Below are positions 7,104 through 12,023 of a stretch of 12,023 nt of DNA, piece after piece. Where the stretch lies: the NCBI GenBank assembly GCA_029059965.1, contig JAIDUY010000280.1, positions 1 through 12,023 on the forward strand, in the 5' to 3' direction. Position 1 is the first letter of the stretch. Every line of letters begins with the position of its first letter. The notes under the pieces were generated by a model. That model worked only from the letters and a program-made list of their open reading frames with translations. It was not told the DNA's origin and ran no database searches. The translations under genes and the position numbers were made by a program. This DNA comes from Muribaculaceae bacterium. GTDB taxonomy: Bacteria; Bacteroidota; Bacteroidia; Bacteroidales; Muribaculaceae.

Positions 7104-7160
7104 AAGCAAGACGGCGGTTCCGCTCATGTAACGGAACCGCCGTCTTGCTTTGTTCTTTTT
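7104..7160 (+). terminator. Strong intrinsic terminator after pheT-yebC
   Basis: A perfect 19-bp stem (7104-7122 with 7132-7150; arms beginning AAGCAAGACGGC and ending GCCGTCTTGCTT) closes a 9-nt loop and is followed by the T-rich tract TGTTCTTTTT (7151-7160). It begins 23 nt after the yebC stop. A T-run is present only on the plus-strand exit, so it terminates the pheT-yebC transcript and is not clearly bidirectional. Confidence 0.93.
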
Positions 7161-7334
7161 CTGGAATTCGGAAATCTAAAATAACAATCACACCTGACGG
7201 GTTCGGCTTTCGGCTGCGTCGGCTGCGATTTCAGCGGCCTGTTCAGAAGTGGGATTTCAATCCCGCCGCGGGCTTACGGCTAAGCCTGTCTTTGATATGA
7301 AAACACCGTGGCGGCAGCGAAAGTTCGCTCCGAA
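7161..7334. other. Repeat-rich intergenic region, no convincing gene
   Basis: Between the yebC terminator and the tcdA stop there is no supported coding region. It contains a 9-nt tandem duplication (CGGCTGCGt at 7211-7219, CGGCTGCGa at 7220-7228), preceded by another CGGCT at 7204. It also has the palindromes GGGATTTCAATCCC (7251-7264) and GGCTTACGGCTAAGCC (7271-7286), and CCCG/CGGG at 7262-7272. The second palindrome can fold as a 6-bp hairpin in the tcdA transcript, but no T-tract follows it on that strand. A clustered set of short palindromes like this could be a dispersed repeat; copy number in the genome is unknown. Confidence 0.45.
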
Positions 7335-8057
7335 TCAGCGTGTACCGCGGAAAATATCGTCGGTAAGAAGTGCGGCCAGACGCAGGCCGAACATGGCCGT
7401 GATATGGGCGAAAGTGCCGTTGGCCGGCGCGTCGGCAGGCTGGGGAAGTGCTGCCTCCGCGCTGTAGACGCAGCGGAATTTGCGACGTGGAAAGACCGAG
7501 GAGCGGCGGAAGCGCGTGCGCAGCGCGCGAGCCAGCGGGCAGCCATCGACCTGCCAGAATTCGGCCACGGCGACCTTGTCGGGATTGATTTTACGGGCGG
7601 CGCCCATCGACGAGAAGAAGGCGTGCCTTGGCGCCGTCGACGGGTCGGTGCAGCGCAGAATAAGGTCGGCCTTGTCAGCCAGGCTGTCGATGGCGTCGAT
7701 GACGTAGTCGAAGGTCTCGATGCCGAATGTATCGGCAGTCTCGGGCGTATAGCGGAAGGGCAGGGCTGTGACCCTGCAGTCGGGGTTAATATCGGCTATG
7801 CGCTCGGCCATCACCTCTACCTTGGGGCGTCCTACGGTCGAGACCAGCGCCGGCATCTGGCGGTTTATGTTGCTCTCGGCCACGCAGTCGGAATCGACAA
7901 TGGTGATATGTCCCACACCCGTGCGGGCGAGCGCCTCGACGCACCAGGAGCCGACACCGCCGACACCGAACACGAGCACCCTTGTCGCCGCCAGCCGTGC
8001 CATCATGGCCTCGCCTGCGAGCAGGGCAGTGCGCTCAAGCCGTTCGGGGACTGTCAT
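7335..8057 (-). CDS. tcdA: tRNA threonylcarbamoyladenosine dehydratase (ThiF/E1-like)
   Basis: 240 residues, matching TcdA/CsdL. It converts N6-threonylcarbamoyladenosine at position 37 of ANN-decoding tRNAs to the cyclic form ct6A in an ATP-dependent reaction. The Rossmann-type E1-like fold shows the nucleotide loop VFGVGGVGSWCVEALARTG (29-47), the acidic strand end ITIVDSDCV (51-59), the SNINRQ motif (62-67) with the conserved Arg66, GRPKVEVMAERIADINP (76-92) with Lys79, and YVIDAIDSLADKADL (118-132). SSMGAARK (149-156) and the C-terminal GLRLAALL are also typical. It starts with the ATGA overlap (8054-8057) on the upp stop, so translation is coupled to upp. It is the last gene of the four-gene minus-strand operon; no clear terminator follows. 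Confidence 0.94.
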   Translation of the reverse strand: MTVPERLERTALLAGEAMMARLAATRVLVFGVGGVGSWCVEALARTGVGHITIVDSDCVAESNINRQMPALVSTVGRPKVEVMAERIADINPDCRVTALPFRYTPETADTFGIETFDYVIDAIDSLADKADLILRCTDPSTAPRHAFFSSMGAARKINPDKVAVAEFWQVDGCPLARALRTRFRRSSVFPRRKFRCVYSAEAALPQPADAPANGTFAHITAMFGLRLAALLTDDIFRGTR

Positions 8058-8707
8058 TCCTTGGTTCCGTAGGCAAGGTCGCCGGCATCGCCCAGACCGG
8101 GCACGATGTAGCTGTGTGCGTTGATTTTCTCGTCAATCACACCCACCCACAGCTCGGCGTCCTCGGGGAGCACGGAGTTCATGTAGTCCACGGCGTGCTG
8201 CGATGCGATGACCGAAGCGATGTGCACCTTGGCGGGGCTTCCCTTGGTGAGCAGGGCGCGGTAGCTCAGCTCCATGGAGGCTCCTGTTGCGAGCATAGGG
8301 TCGCAGAGCACGAGCGTCTTGCCGTCGAGACGGGGCGAGGCGAGGTATTCGATGCAAATGTCGAAATTCTCCTTTTCCTTGTACTTGCGGTATGCCGACA
8401 CGAAAGCATTCTCGGCATCGTCGAAGTAGCGGAGGAAGCCCTGATGGAAGGGCACGCCTGCGCGGAAGATTGTGGCGAGCACGAGCTTATGGTCGATTTC
8501 GTCGCACACGGCGTCGACACCGAGCGGGGTCTTGACGGAAACCGCCTTGTAGTTCAGCGTCTTGCTGAGCTCATAGGCCATTATCTCACCAATACGTTCG
8601 AGGTTGCGGCGGAAGCGCAGACGGTCGGCCTGCATGGAGGTGTCGCGCATTTCGCTGAGGTACTGGCTTACCAGCGAGGGTGTTTCGGCAAAATTATGGA
8701 TTTTCAT
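8054..8707 (-). CDS. upp: Uracil phosphoribosyltransferase
   Basis: 217 residues, close to the usual 208-216. The enzyme salvages uracil with PRPP to give UMP. Diagnostic motifs: TIFRAGVPFHQG (79-90), LCDPMLATGAS (134-144), which is the PRPP-binding loop, and YIVPGLGDAGDLAYG (200-214), the uracil-binding C-terminal signature (PGLGDAGD). The ATG at 8707 follows the upstream gene's stop by 34 nt, in a short AT-rich spacer with two copies of a heptamer. No TAnnTTTG promoter is visible on the minus strand there, so expression probably comes from the promoter ahead of the methyltransferase gene. The stop overlaps the tcdA start by 4 nt. Confidence 0.95.
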   Translation of the reverse strand: MKIHNFAETPSLVSQYLSEMRDTSMQADRLRFRRNLERIGEIMAYELSKTLNYKAVSVKTPLGVDAVCDEIDHKLVLATIFRAGVPFHQGFLRYFDDAENAFVSAYRKYKEKENFDICIEYLASPRLDGKTLVLCDPMLATGASMELSYRALLTKGSPAKVHIASVIASQHAVDYMNSVLPEDAELWVGVIDEKINAHSYIVPGLGDAGDLAYGTKE

Positions 8708-8741
8708 CGTATTCTATGCTATTGTATGCTAATAACAGATT

Positions 8742-9737
8742 TCAAGTTTGTTTTGTTACATCGGCCGCGGGTGCGAGCACGGACATGAGCGACGATTCGA
8801 GGCGGGGGAGTACCGAGAGCCTCAGGCGCGGGTCGGCGGCGGGAGCGGCGCCGTCGGTGACGCGGAGTCCGGCCTGCTCGAGGGCATCGCGCACGGTACG
8901 CAGCGCCAGGGCGGGCGTGTTGTTGATATGGCTCAGGTGGCACAGGAAGACGGTGCGGAGCTTGCCGGAACTCGCCACGGAGGCCAGATAGCGCGCCGTA
9001 TCGGCATTGTCGAGGTGGCCTATGGTCGAGGCTATGCGTGCCTTGAGGCGCTCGGGATAGGGCCCGGTGCGGAGCATATGGGCGTCGTAGTCGGCCTCTA
9101 TCATAAGGTGCTCGGCCTGACGGATGTAGAAGTCGGCGCGCGAGGTAATGGTGCCGGTGTCGGTGGCGAGCACGAAGCTGGTGCCGAGGCCCGTGATGGC
9201 GTAGCCGGCGTTGTCGGTGCCGTCGTGGCTTGTCTCGAAGGGGGTTATGGTGAACGGGCCCACCGTGAAGGGAAATTCCTTGTAGACAGGCTGGTGATAG
9301 TCCTTGATGCGTCGGCTCATGCTGTGGCGACGCAGCAGTCCGGCCATGGCCTTGGGCGTGGCGAAGAGCTTCATATGGCGGTATCGGCGCAGGATGGCGT
9401 AGGCGAATCGCACATGGTCGCTGTGGTCGTGCGTCAGCAGTATTCCGGCTATTGTGGCGGGGTCGATGGCGTTGTTGGCGAGCTCGGCAAGGACGCGGTT
9501 GTTGTCCACGCCCGCGTCGAGGAGCAGACCGCAGCGCGGTGTGCCGATATAGGAGCAGTTGCCGCTGCTGCCGCTGCCGAAGCTTATGAAGCGCAGATGC
9601 TCGGGGCGTTCCACGGCAGCCTCGCCAAGAGGCTGCAGAGGCTCGGCCTCGGTAGCTCCGTTGTCCGCCAGCTCGAACAGGGCAGGATGGTCGCGGAAGA
9701 AAGCTTCACGCTGTAGTTTTTGTCGGCGGCGGGTCAT
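8742..9737 (-). CDS. YycJ/WalJ-like metallo-beta-lactamase-fold hydrolase with N-terminal extension
   Basis: 331 residues from the ATG at 9737. The core begins at about residue 48 with LRFISFGSGSSGNCSYIG, where typical YycJ proteins start, so 47 residues are an extension. Metal ligands of the superfamily are all visible: LLTHDHSDHVRF (101-111) gives His103, His105, Asp107 and His108; FETSHD (168-172) gives His171; VLATDTG (189-195) gives Asp193; STIGHLD (238-243) gives His241. FLCHLSHINNTP (265-276) matches the family's late conserved region. YycJ-type proteins are Zn/Mn phosphodiesterases; WalJ is reported as a DNA exonuclease, but the substrate here is not established. Its start lies 4 nt after the methyltransferase stop, which favours the upstream start and coupled translation. 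A GTG at Val42 could give a shorter product. Confidence 0.87.
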   Translation of the reverse strand: MTRRRQKLQREAFFRDHPALFELADNGATEAEPLQPLGEAAVERPEHLRFISFGSGSSGNCSYIGTPRCGLLLDAGVDNNRVLAELANNAIDPATIAGILLTHDHSDHVRFAYAILRRYRHMKLFATPKAMAGLLRRHSMSRRIKDYHQPVYKEFPFTVGPFTITPFETSHDGTDNAGYAITGLGTSFVLATDTGTITSRADFYIRQAEHLMIEADYDAHMLRTGPYPERLKARIASTIGHLDNADTARYLASVASSGKLRTVFLCHLSHINNTPALALRTVRDALEQAGLRVTDGAAPAADPRLRLSVLPRLESSLMSVLAPAADVTKQT

Positions 9738-9741
9738 GGCT

Positions 9742-10449
9742 TCAGATATACAGCAGGAAAATGGCAGGTCGTTTGTCGACAGGCTCGTCGATGGCACGCC
9801 ATTGGGCCAGCGAGCGTGTTCGTATGCTTTGGGCAGGGCCGGTAATATCCTCGGCCACACACAGGAGCATGTCCTGGGGCAGGGTGGAGCAGAGGTCGCC
9901 TATAAGACGCCTGTTGCGGTAGGGAGTCTCGATGAAAATCTGTGTCTGTCGGTCGCGGCGTATGGCGCGCTCCATGTCGCGCATGGCAGCCGTGCGTGCC
10001 TTTTGGTCGACAGGCAGATAGCCGCGGAAGGCGAAATTCTGTCCGTTGAAGCCCGAGGCCATGAGCGACATCAGAATGCTCGACGGGCCCACAAGGGGCA
10101 CCACCTCGATGCCTGCGCGCTGAGCGGCGGCCACAAGGTCGGCGCCGGGGTCGGCCACGGCGGGGCATCCGGCCTCGCTGATGACGCCGATGTCATTGCC
10201 CTCGAGAGCAGGGGCGAGCATGGCACAGACCTCCTCGGGGGCGGTGTGCTCGTTCAGAACCTCGAAGTGGAGCGAGTCGATGTCGATGCTGCGGTCGCAG
10301 GCCTTGAGGAAGCGGCGGGCTGTGCGGAGCTCCTCGACCACAAAATAGCGCACACCGCGCAACAGCTCGGTGTTGCGGCGCGGCAGCACATCATCAGGAC
10401 TCACGGGAGCCAGAAAGGACGGGAAAAGATATATTTTGCCTTTGGTCAT
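9742..10449 (-). CDS. RsmI-like SAM-dependent methyltransferase (tetrapyrrole methylase fold)
   Basis: 235 residues from the ATG at 10449. The tetrapyrrole-methylase fold shows IGVISEAGCPAVADPGADLV (87-106), equivalent to the RsmI GLVSDAGTPGISDPG motif, and VPLVGPSSILMSLMASGFNG (117-136), then FAFRGYLP (139-146) and FIETPYRN (172-179). RsmI methylates the 2'-OH of C1402 in 16S rRNA. However, the N terminus MTKGKIYLFPSFLAPVSPDD lacks the ATPIGNxxD motif of RsmI, and the following block reads VEELRTARRFL where RsmI has AEDTRxTxxLL. It is therefore a Bacteroidota-type paralogue whose target is unknown. The frame is open further upstream to 10599, but the MTKGK start is right because a -33/-7 promoter ends only 11 nt before it and the upstream stretch has no family similarity. 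It is the first gene of the minus-strand operon. Confidence 0.87.
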   Translation of the reverse strand: MTKGKIYLFPSFLAPVSPDDVLPRRNTELLRGVRYFVVEELRTARRFLKACDRSIDIDSLHFEVLNEHTAPEEVCAMLAPALEGNDIGVISEAGCPAVADPGADLVAAAQRAGIEVVPLVGPSSILMSLMASGFNGQNFAFRGYLPVDQKARTAAMRDMERAIRRDRQTQIFIETPYRNRRLIGDLCSTLPQDMLLCVAEDITGPAQSIRTRSLAQWRAIDEPVDKRPAIFLLYI

Positions 10450-10460
10450 GGTTATCCGTG

Positions 10461-10491
10461 CAAAGATACGAAATTCCACGCGCACAGCAAA
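10461..10491 (-). promoter_or_regulatory. Bacteroidota promoter of the methyltransferase-hydrolase-upp-tcdA operon
   Basis: On the minus strand TTTG (10491-10488) and TATCTTTG (10468-10461) are separated by exactly 19 bp, a near-perfect match to the Bacteroidota TTTG-N19-TAnnTTTG promoter. The -7 box ends 11 nt before the ATG at 10449, so the predicted mRNA would have a leader of only a few nucleotides. Confidence 0.8.
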
Positions 10492-10537
10492 GGGAATAGC
10501 CTCCAAGCAACAAAAAAACTGCATCGCAGCAATAAAA

Positions 10538-10568
10538 TTGCACAATACAAATAAAAATTGTATTTTTG
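10538..10568 (+). promoter_or_regulatory. Bacteroidota promoter of the S24 regulator-rnhB unit
   Basis: TTG (10538-10540) and TATTTTTG (10561-10568) are 20 bp apart, fitting the Bacteroidota -33/-7 arrangement. The predicted start of transcription is a few nucleotides past 10568, which makes the in-frame ATG at 10571 unlikely to be used and leaves a leader of about 35-40 nt before 10607/10613. Confidence 0.72.
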
Positions 10569-10571
10569 CAA
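10538..10571. promoter_or_regulatory. Extended inverted repeat over the regulator promoter (candidate operator)
   Basis: Inner arms AATACAA (10544-10550) and TTGTATT (10558-10564) flank a 7-nt centre. Outer arms TTGCA (10538-10542) and TGCAA (10567-10571) continue the dyad with a 1-nt and 2-nt offset. The 34-bp element covers both the -33 and -7 boxes of the regulator promoter. A dimeric HTH-S24 repressor binding here would block its own promoter; this is inferred from position and symmetry. Part of the symmetry involves promoter consensus bases, which reduces its independent weight. Confidence 0.5.
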
Positions 10572-10612
10572 TGTCACTCTCACGTGCGCCCGCGCACACG
10601 AAAGGAATGCTT

Positions 10613-11305
10613 ATGGAAAACTTCGCCTGTCAACCCGAAATCCCCGAACCCACGGCCACTATCACCGACCGTATCCGCTATCTCATAAGCCTGTCGCGCA
10701 GCAATCAGGCCCGGTTCGCCCAGCACAGCGGCATCGACCCGGGCTACCTGTCGCGCGTCCTCACAGGCAAGCAGGAGGCGAGCGAGGGGTTCATCAACCG
10801 CCTCGTCGTCAACCTCGGCGTAAGCAAGGAATGGCTGATGACGGGGCACGACGTACCCTTCCCGCGCCAGCAGCCCGAAGTTCCGGCGCACACCGGCGTT
10901 CATGCCGGAGCGCCGGTCTACGACATCGACGTCACCGCAGGATGCATACCCCTGAGCCGCATGTTCACCGAAGAACGCATCGTGGGCTACTGCAATCTTC
11001 CGGGCGTCGACCCCGCCTATCCCCTCGTCCGTGTGGCCGGCGACTCCATGCAGCCCAAAATCAACCCCGGGAGCTACATATCCATCCGCAACGTCAACGC
11101 CTCGGGCGCCATATCGTGGGGACAGATATACGTCGTGGTGCTCGAAGACTACCGTCTCGTCAAGTTCGTACGCCGCCACAAGGACCCGGAGATGGTCGTG
11201 CTCCACAGCGCCAACCCCGAATACGACGACATGGAAATACGCCGCAGCGACATCGTTGCCCTCTACCTTGTCGAAGCCATAATCAACTATGACCAGGTCT
11301 GCTAA
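10613..11305 (+). CDS. HTH-S24 (LexA/CI-like) transcriptional regulator
   Basis: 230 residues from 10613. The N-terminal XRE/CI-type helix-turn-helix (about 16-78) includes [22 protein letters not shown] (29-50 region), then [15 protein letters not shown] (69-83), a common Bacteroidales HTH ending. After a proline-rich linker, the S24 peptidase-like domain (about 100-230) shows [15 protein letters not shown] (141-155) with nucleophile Ser145 and RLVKFVRR (181-188) with general base Lys184. A possible self-cleavage pair is Ala109-Gly110 (VTAGC), 36 residues before Ser145, close to the LexA spacing; Ala98-Gly99 is less well placed. Target genes are unknown. An AGGA at 10603-10606 is 6 nt before the ATG at 10613 but touches the in-frame ATG at 10607, so 10613 is preferred; 10607 would add two residues. 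The 3' end overlaps rnhB by 17 nt. Confidence 0.88.
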   Translation: MENFACQPEIPEPTATITDRIRYLISLSRSNQARFAQHSGIDPGYLSRVLTGKQEASEGFINRLVVNLGVSKEWLMTGHDVPFPRQQPEVPAHTGVHAGAPVYDIDVTAGCIPLSRMFTEERIVGYCNLPGVDPAYPLVRVAGDSMQPKINPGSYISIRNVNASGAISWGQIYVVVLEDYRLVKFVRRHKDPEMVVLHSANPEYDDMEIRRSDIVALYLVEAIINYDQVC

Positions 11306-11906
11306 GACTCACGAGCCCCTGCCCGCGTGCAGCCGCCCGGGATGCATGGAGGCTGGTACCGACGAGGCCGGACGCGGATGTCTGGCAGGCCCCGTCTATG
11401 CCGCCGCTGTCATCCTGCCCGACGACTTCAGCCACCCGCTTGTCAACGACTCCAAGAAGCTGAGCGAGGCACGGCGTATGGAGCTGCGCGAGCTCATCAT
11501 GGAGCGCGCCGTGGCCTGGGCCATAGCTGACGTCAGCGCCGCCGAAATCGACAGCATGAATATACTGCGGGCATCCATCGAGGCAATGCACCGCGCCTTG
11601 GCTCAACTGTCGCCGCAGCCAGGAGCCGTAGCTGTCGACGGCAACCGCTTCATACCCTACGGCGATATACCCTGGCAGACCTTCGTCAAGGGCGACGGCC
11701 GCCTGGCCAACATCGCCGCGGCGTCCATACTCGCCAAAACCGAACGCGACCTGTTCATGGCTCGCGCCGCCGAGCAGTACCCCGTCTACGGCTGGGATGT
11801 CAACAAAGGCTATCCCACGGCCGCCCACCGCGCCGCCATAGCCGAGTACGGCCCCTGCCCCCTGCACCGCTTGAGCTTCCGCCTCCTCCCCACACCCCAG
11901 ACATAA
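11289..11906 (+). CDS. rnhB: Ribonuclease HII
   Basis: 205 residues, normal length. It cleaves RNA in RNA-DNA hybrids and starts removal of ribonucleotides embedded in DNA. The catalytic residues are visible: Asp25-Glu26 in [15 protein letters not shown] (22-36), Asp117 in VAVDGNR (114-120), and Asp154 in [13 protein letters not shown] (145-157). [11 protein letters not shown] (53-63) and [14 protein letters not shown] (171-184) are further family signatures, and [10 protein letters not shown] matches the usual C-terminal HR(x)SF block. The ATG at 11289 overlaps the regulator's 3' end by 17 nt in another frame, implying cotranscription. A second in-frame ATG at 11346 ([11 protein letters not shown]) would remove the overlap but leave an unusually short N terminus, so 11289 is preferred. 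Confidence 0.96.
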   Translation: MTRSAKTHEPLPACSRPGCMEAGTDEAGRGCLAGPVYAAAVILPDDFSHPLVNDSKKLSEARRMELRELIMERAVAWAIADVSAAEIDSMNILRASIEAMHRALAQLSPQPGAVAVDGNRFIPYGDIPWQTFVKGDGRLANIAAASILAKTERDLFMARAAEQYPVYGWDVNKGYPTAAHRAAIAEYGPCPLHRLSFRLLPTPQT

Positions 11907-12023
11907 CTGTTCTGACAGCCAGTAGACAACACGGTCGAGGCGTCCGACAAGATAAAAGGGGACACTGACCAGACGGAAAGTCTTGCCGTAGGCGGTCGTG
12001 ACCGTATCGACGGAAAGTGGATT
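11907..12023. other. Right-edge segment without an assigned gene
   Basis: After the rnhB stop there is no start codon with a clear plus-strand gene. On the minus strand one frame is open from the window edge, reading TVTTAYGKTFRLVSVPFYLV followed by [14 protein letters not shown], with protein-like composition. It might be the 3' part of a gene entering from the right. However, this frame does not stop before running antisense through all of rnhB, so a normal gene end is not visible. No hairpin with a T-run is seen that would end the rnhB transcript. Confidence 0.2.

Noticed and set aside
7308..8072. 254-codon plus-strand frame opposite tcdA
   Set aside because: Antisense mirror of tcdA, whose ThiF-type motifs are all in the minus-strand frame.
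10450..10599. 150-nt upstream extension of the methyltransferase frame
   Set aside because: It would cross the operon's own -33/-7 promoter; the extra residues (Phe/Cys/Ala-rich) match nothing in the family.
10571..10612. Upstream ATG (10571) or earlier in-frame starts for the S24 regulator
   Set aside because: The promoter -7 box ends at 10568, so the transcript starts at or after this codon. The AAAGGA before 10607/10613 supports the later start.
1..12023. tRNA, rRNA or riboswitch genes
   Set aside because: No cloverleaf with a T-loop GTTCRA context, rRNA segment or known riboswitch core was recognised in any intergenic gap. A covariance-model scan would be the decisive test.

Overview
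The window looks like a chromosomal segment from a fairly high-GC member of the Bacteroidota, most likely the order Bacteroidales. The evidence is threefold. Start regions carry the Bacteroidota -7 promoter motif TAnnTTTG instead of sigma70 boxes. Shine-Dalgarno sequences are mostly absent. The gene content fits: a redoxin-fold protein of the Bacteroidales lipoprotein type, a YebC family protein with the MGRAFEYRKARK start, an RsmI-like methyltransferase paralogue and a YycJ-like hydrolase. The family cannot be fixed from the sequence. Coding density is high, and strong G/C bias at third codon positions creates long antisense shadow frames that are not genes.

Layout, left to right. (1) Plus strand: the 3' part of a thioredoxin-fold protein that lacks its CxxC, followed after 9 nt by comM/yifB (Mg chelatase-like AAA+ ATPase). 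(2) Three near-identical 33-bp hairpin-forming repeats, directly followed by a Y1/HUH transposase-like protein of the RAYT type with an extra C-terminal domain. This REP/RAYT-like module is the most accessory-looking part of the window. (3) A convergent low-molecular-weight tyrosine phosphatase gene on the minus strand. (4) A divergent promoter region, then pheT and yebC on the plus strand, closed by a strong intrinsic terminator. (5) A 170-bp repeat-rich gap without a convincing gene. (6) A minus-strand operon, read right to left: RsmI-like methyltransferase, YycJ-like metallo-beta-lactamase-fold hydrolase, upp (uracil salvage), tcdA (tRNA ct6A dehydratase). (7) A divergent promoter region, then on the plus strand an HTH-S24 (LexA/CI-like) regulator overlapping rnhB (RNase HII). 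The last 117 nt hold no assigned gene.

Most genes are housekeeping: tRNA charging and modification, translation support, pyrimidine salvage, and DNA repair or recombination. Two places deserve attention. One is the repeat triplet plus RAYT-like gene, where both halves of a possible REP/transposase partnership are visible. The other is the S24 regulator, whose own promoter is covered by an extended inverted repeat that could be its operator, whose protein has a self-cleavage-like Ala-Gly at LexA-like spacing from the catalytic Ser and Lys, and whose gene is fused by overlap to rnhB.
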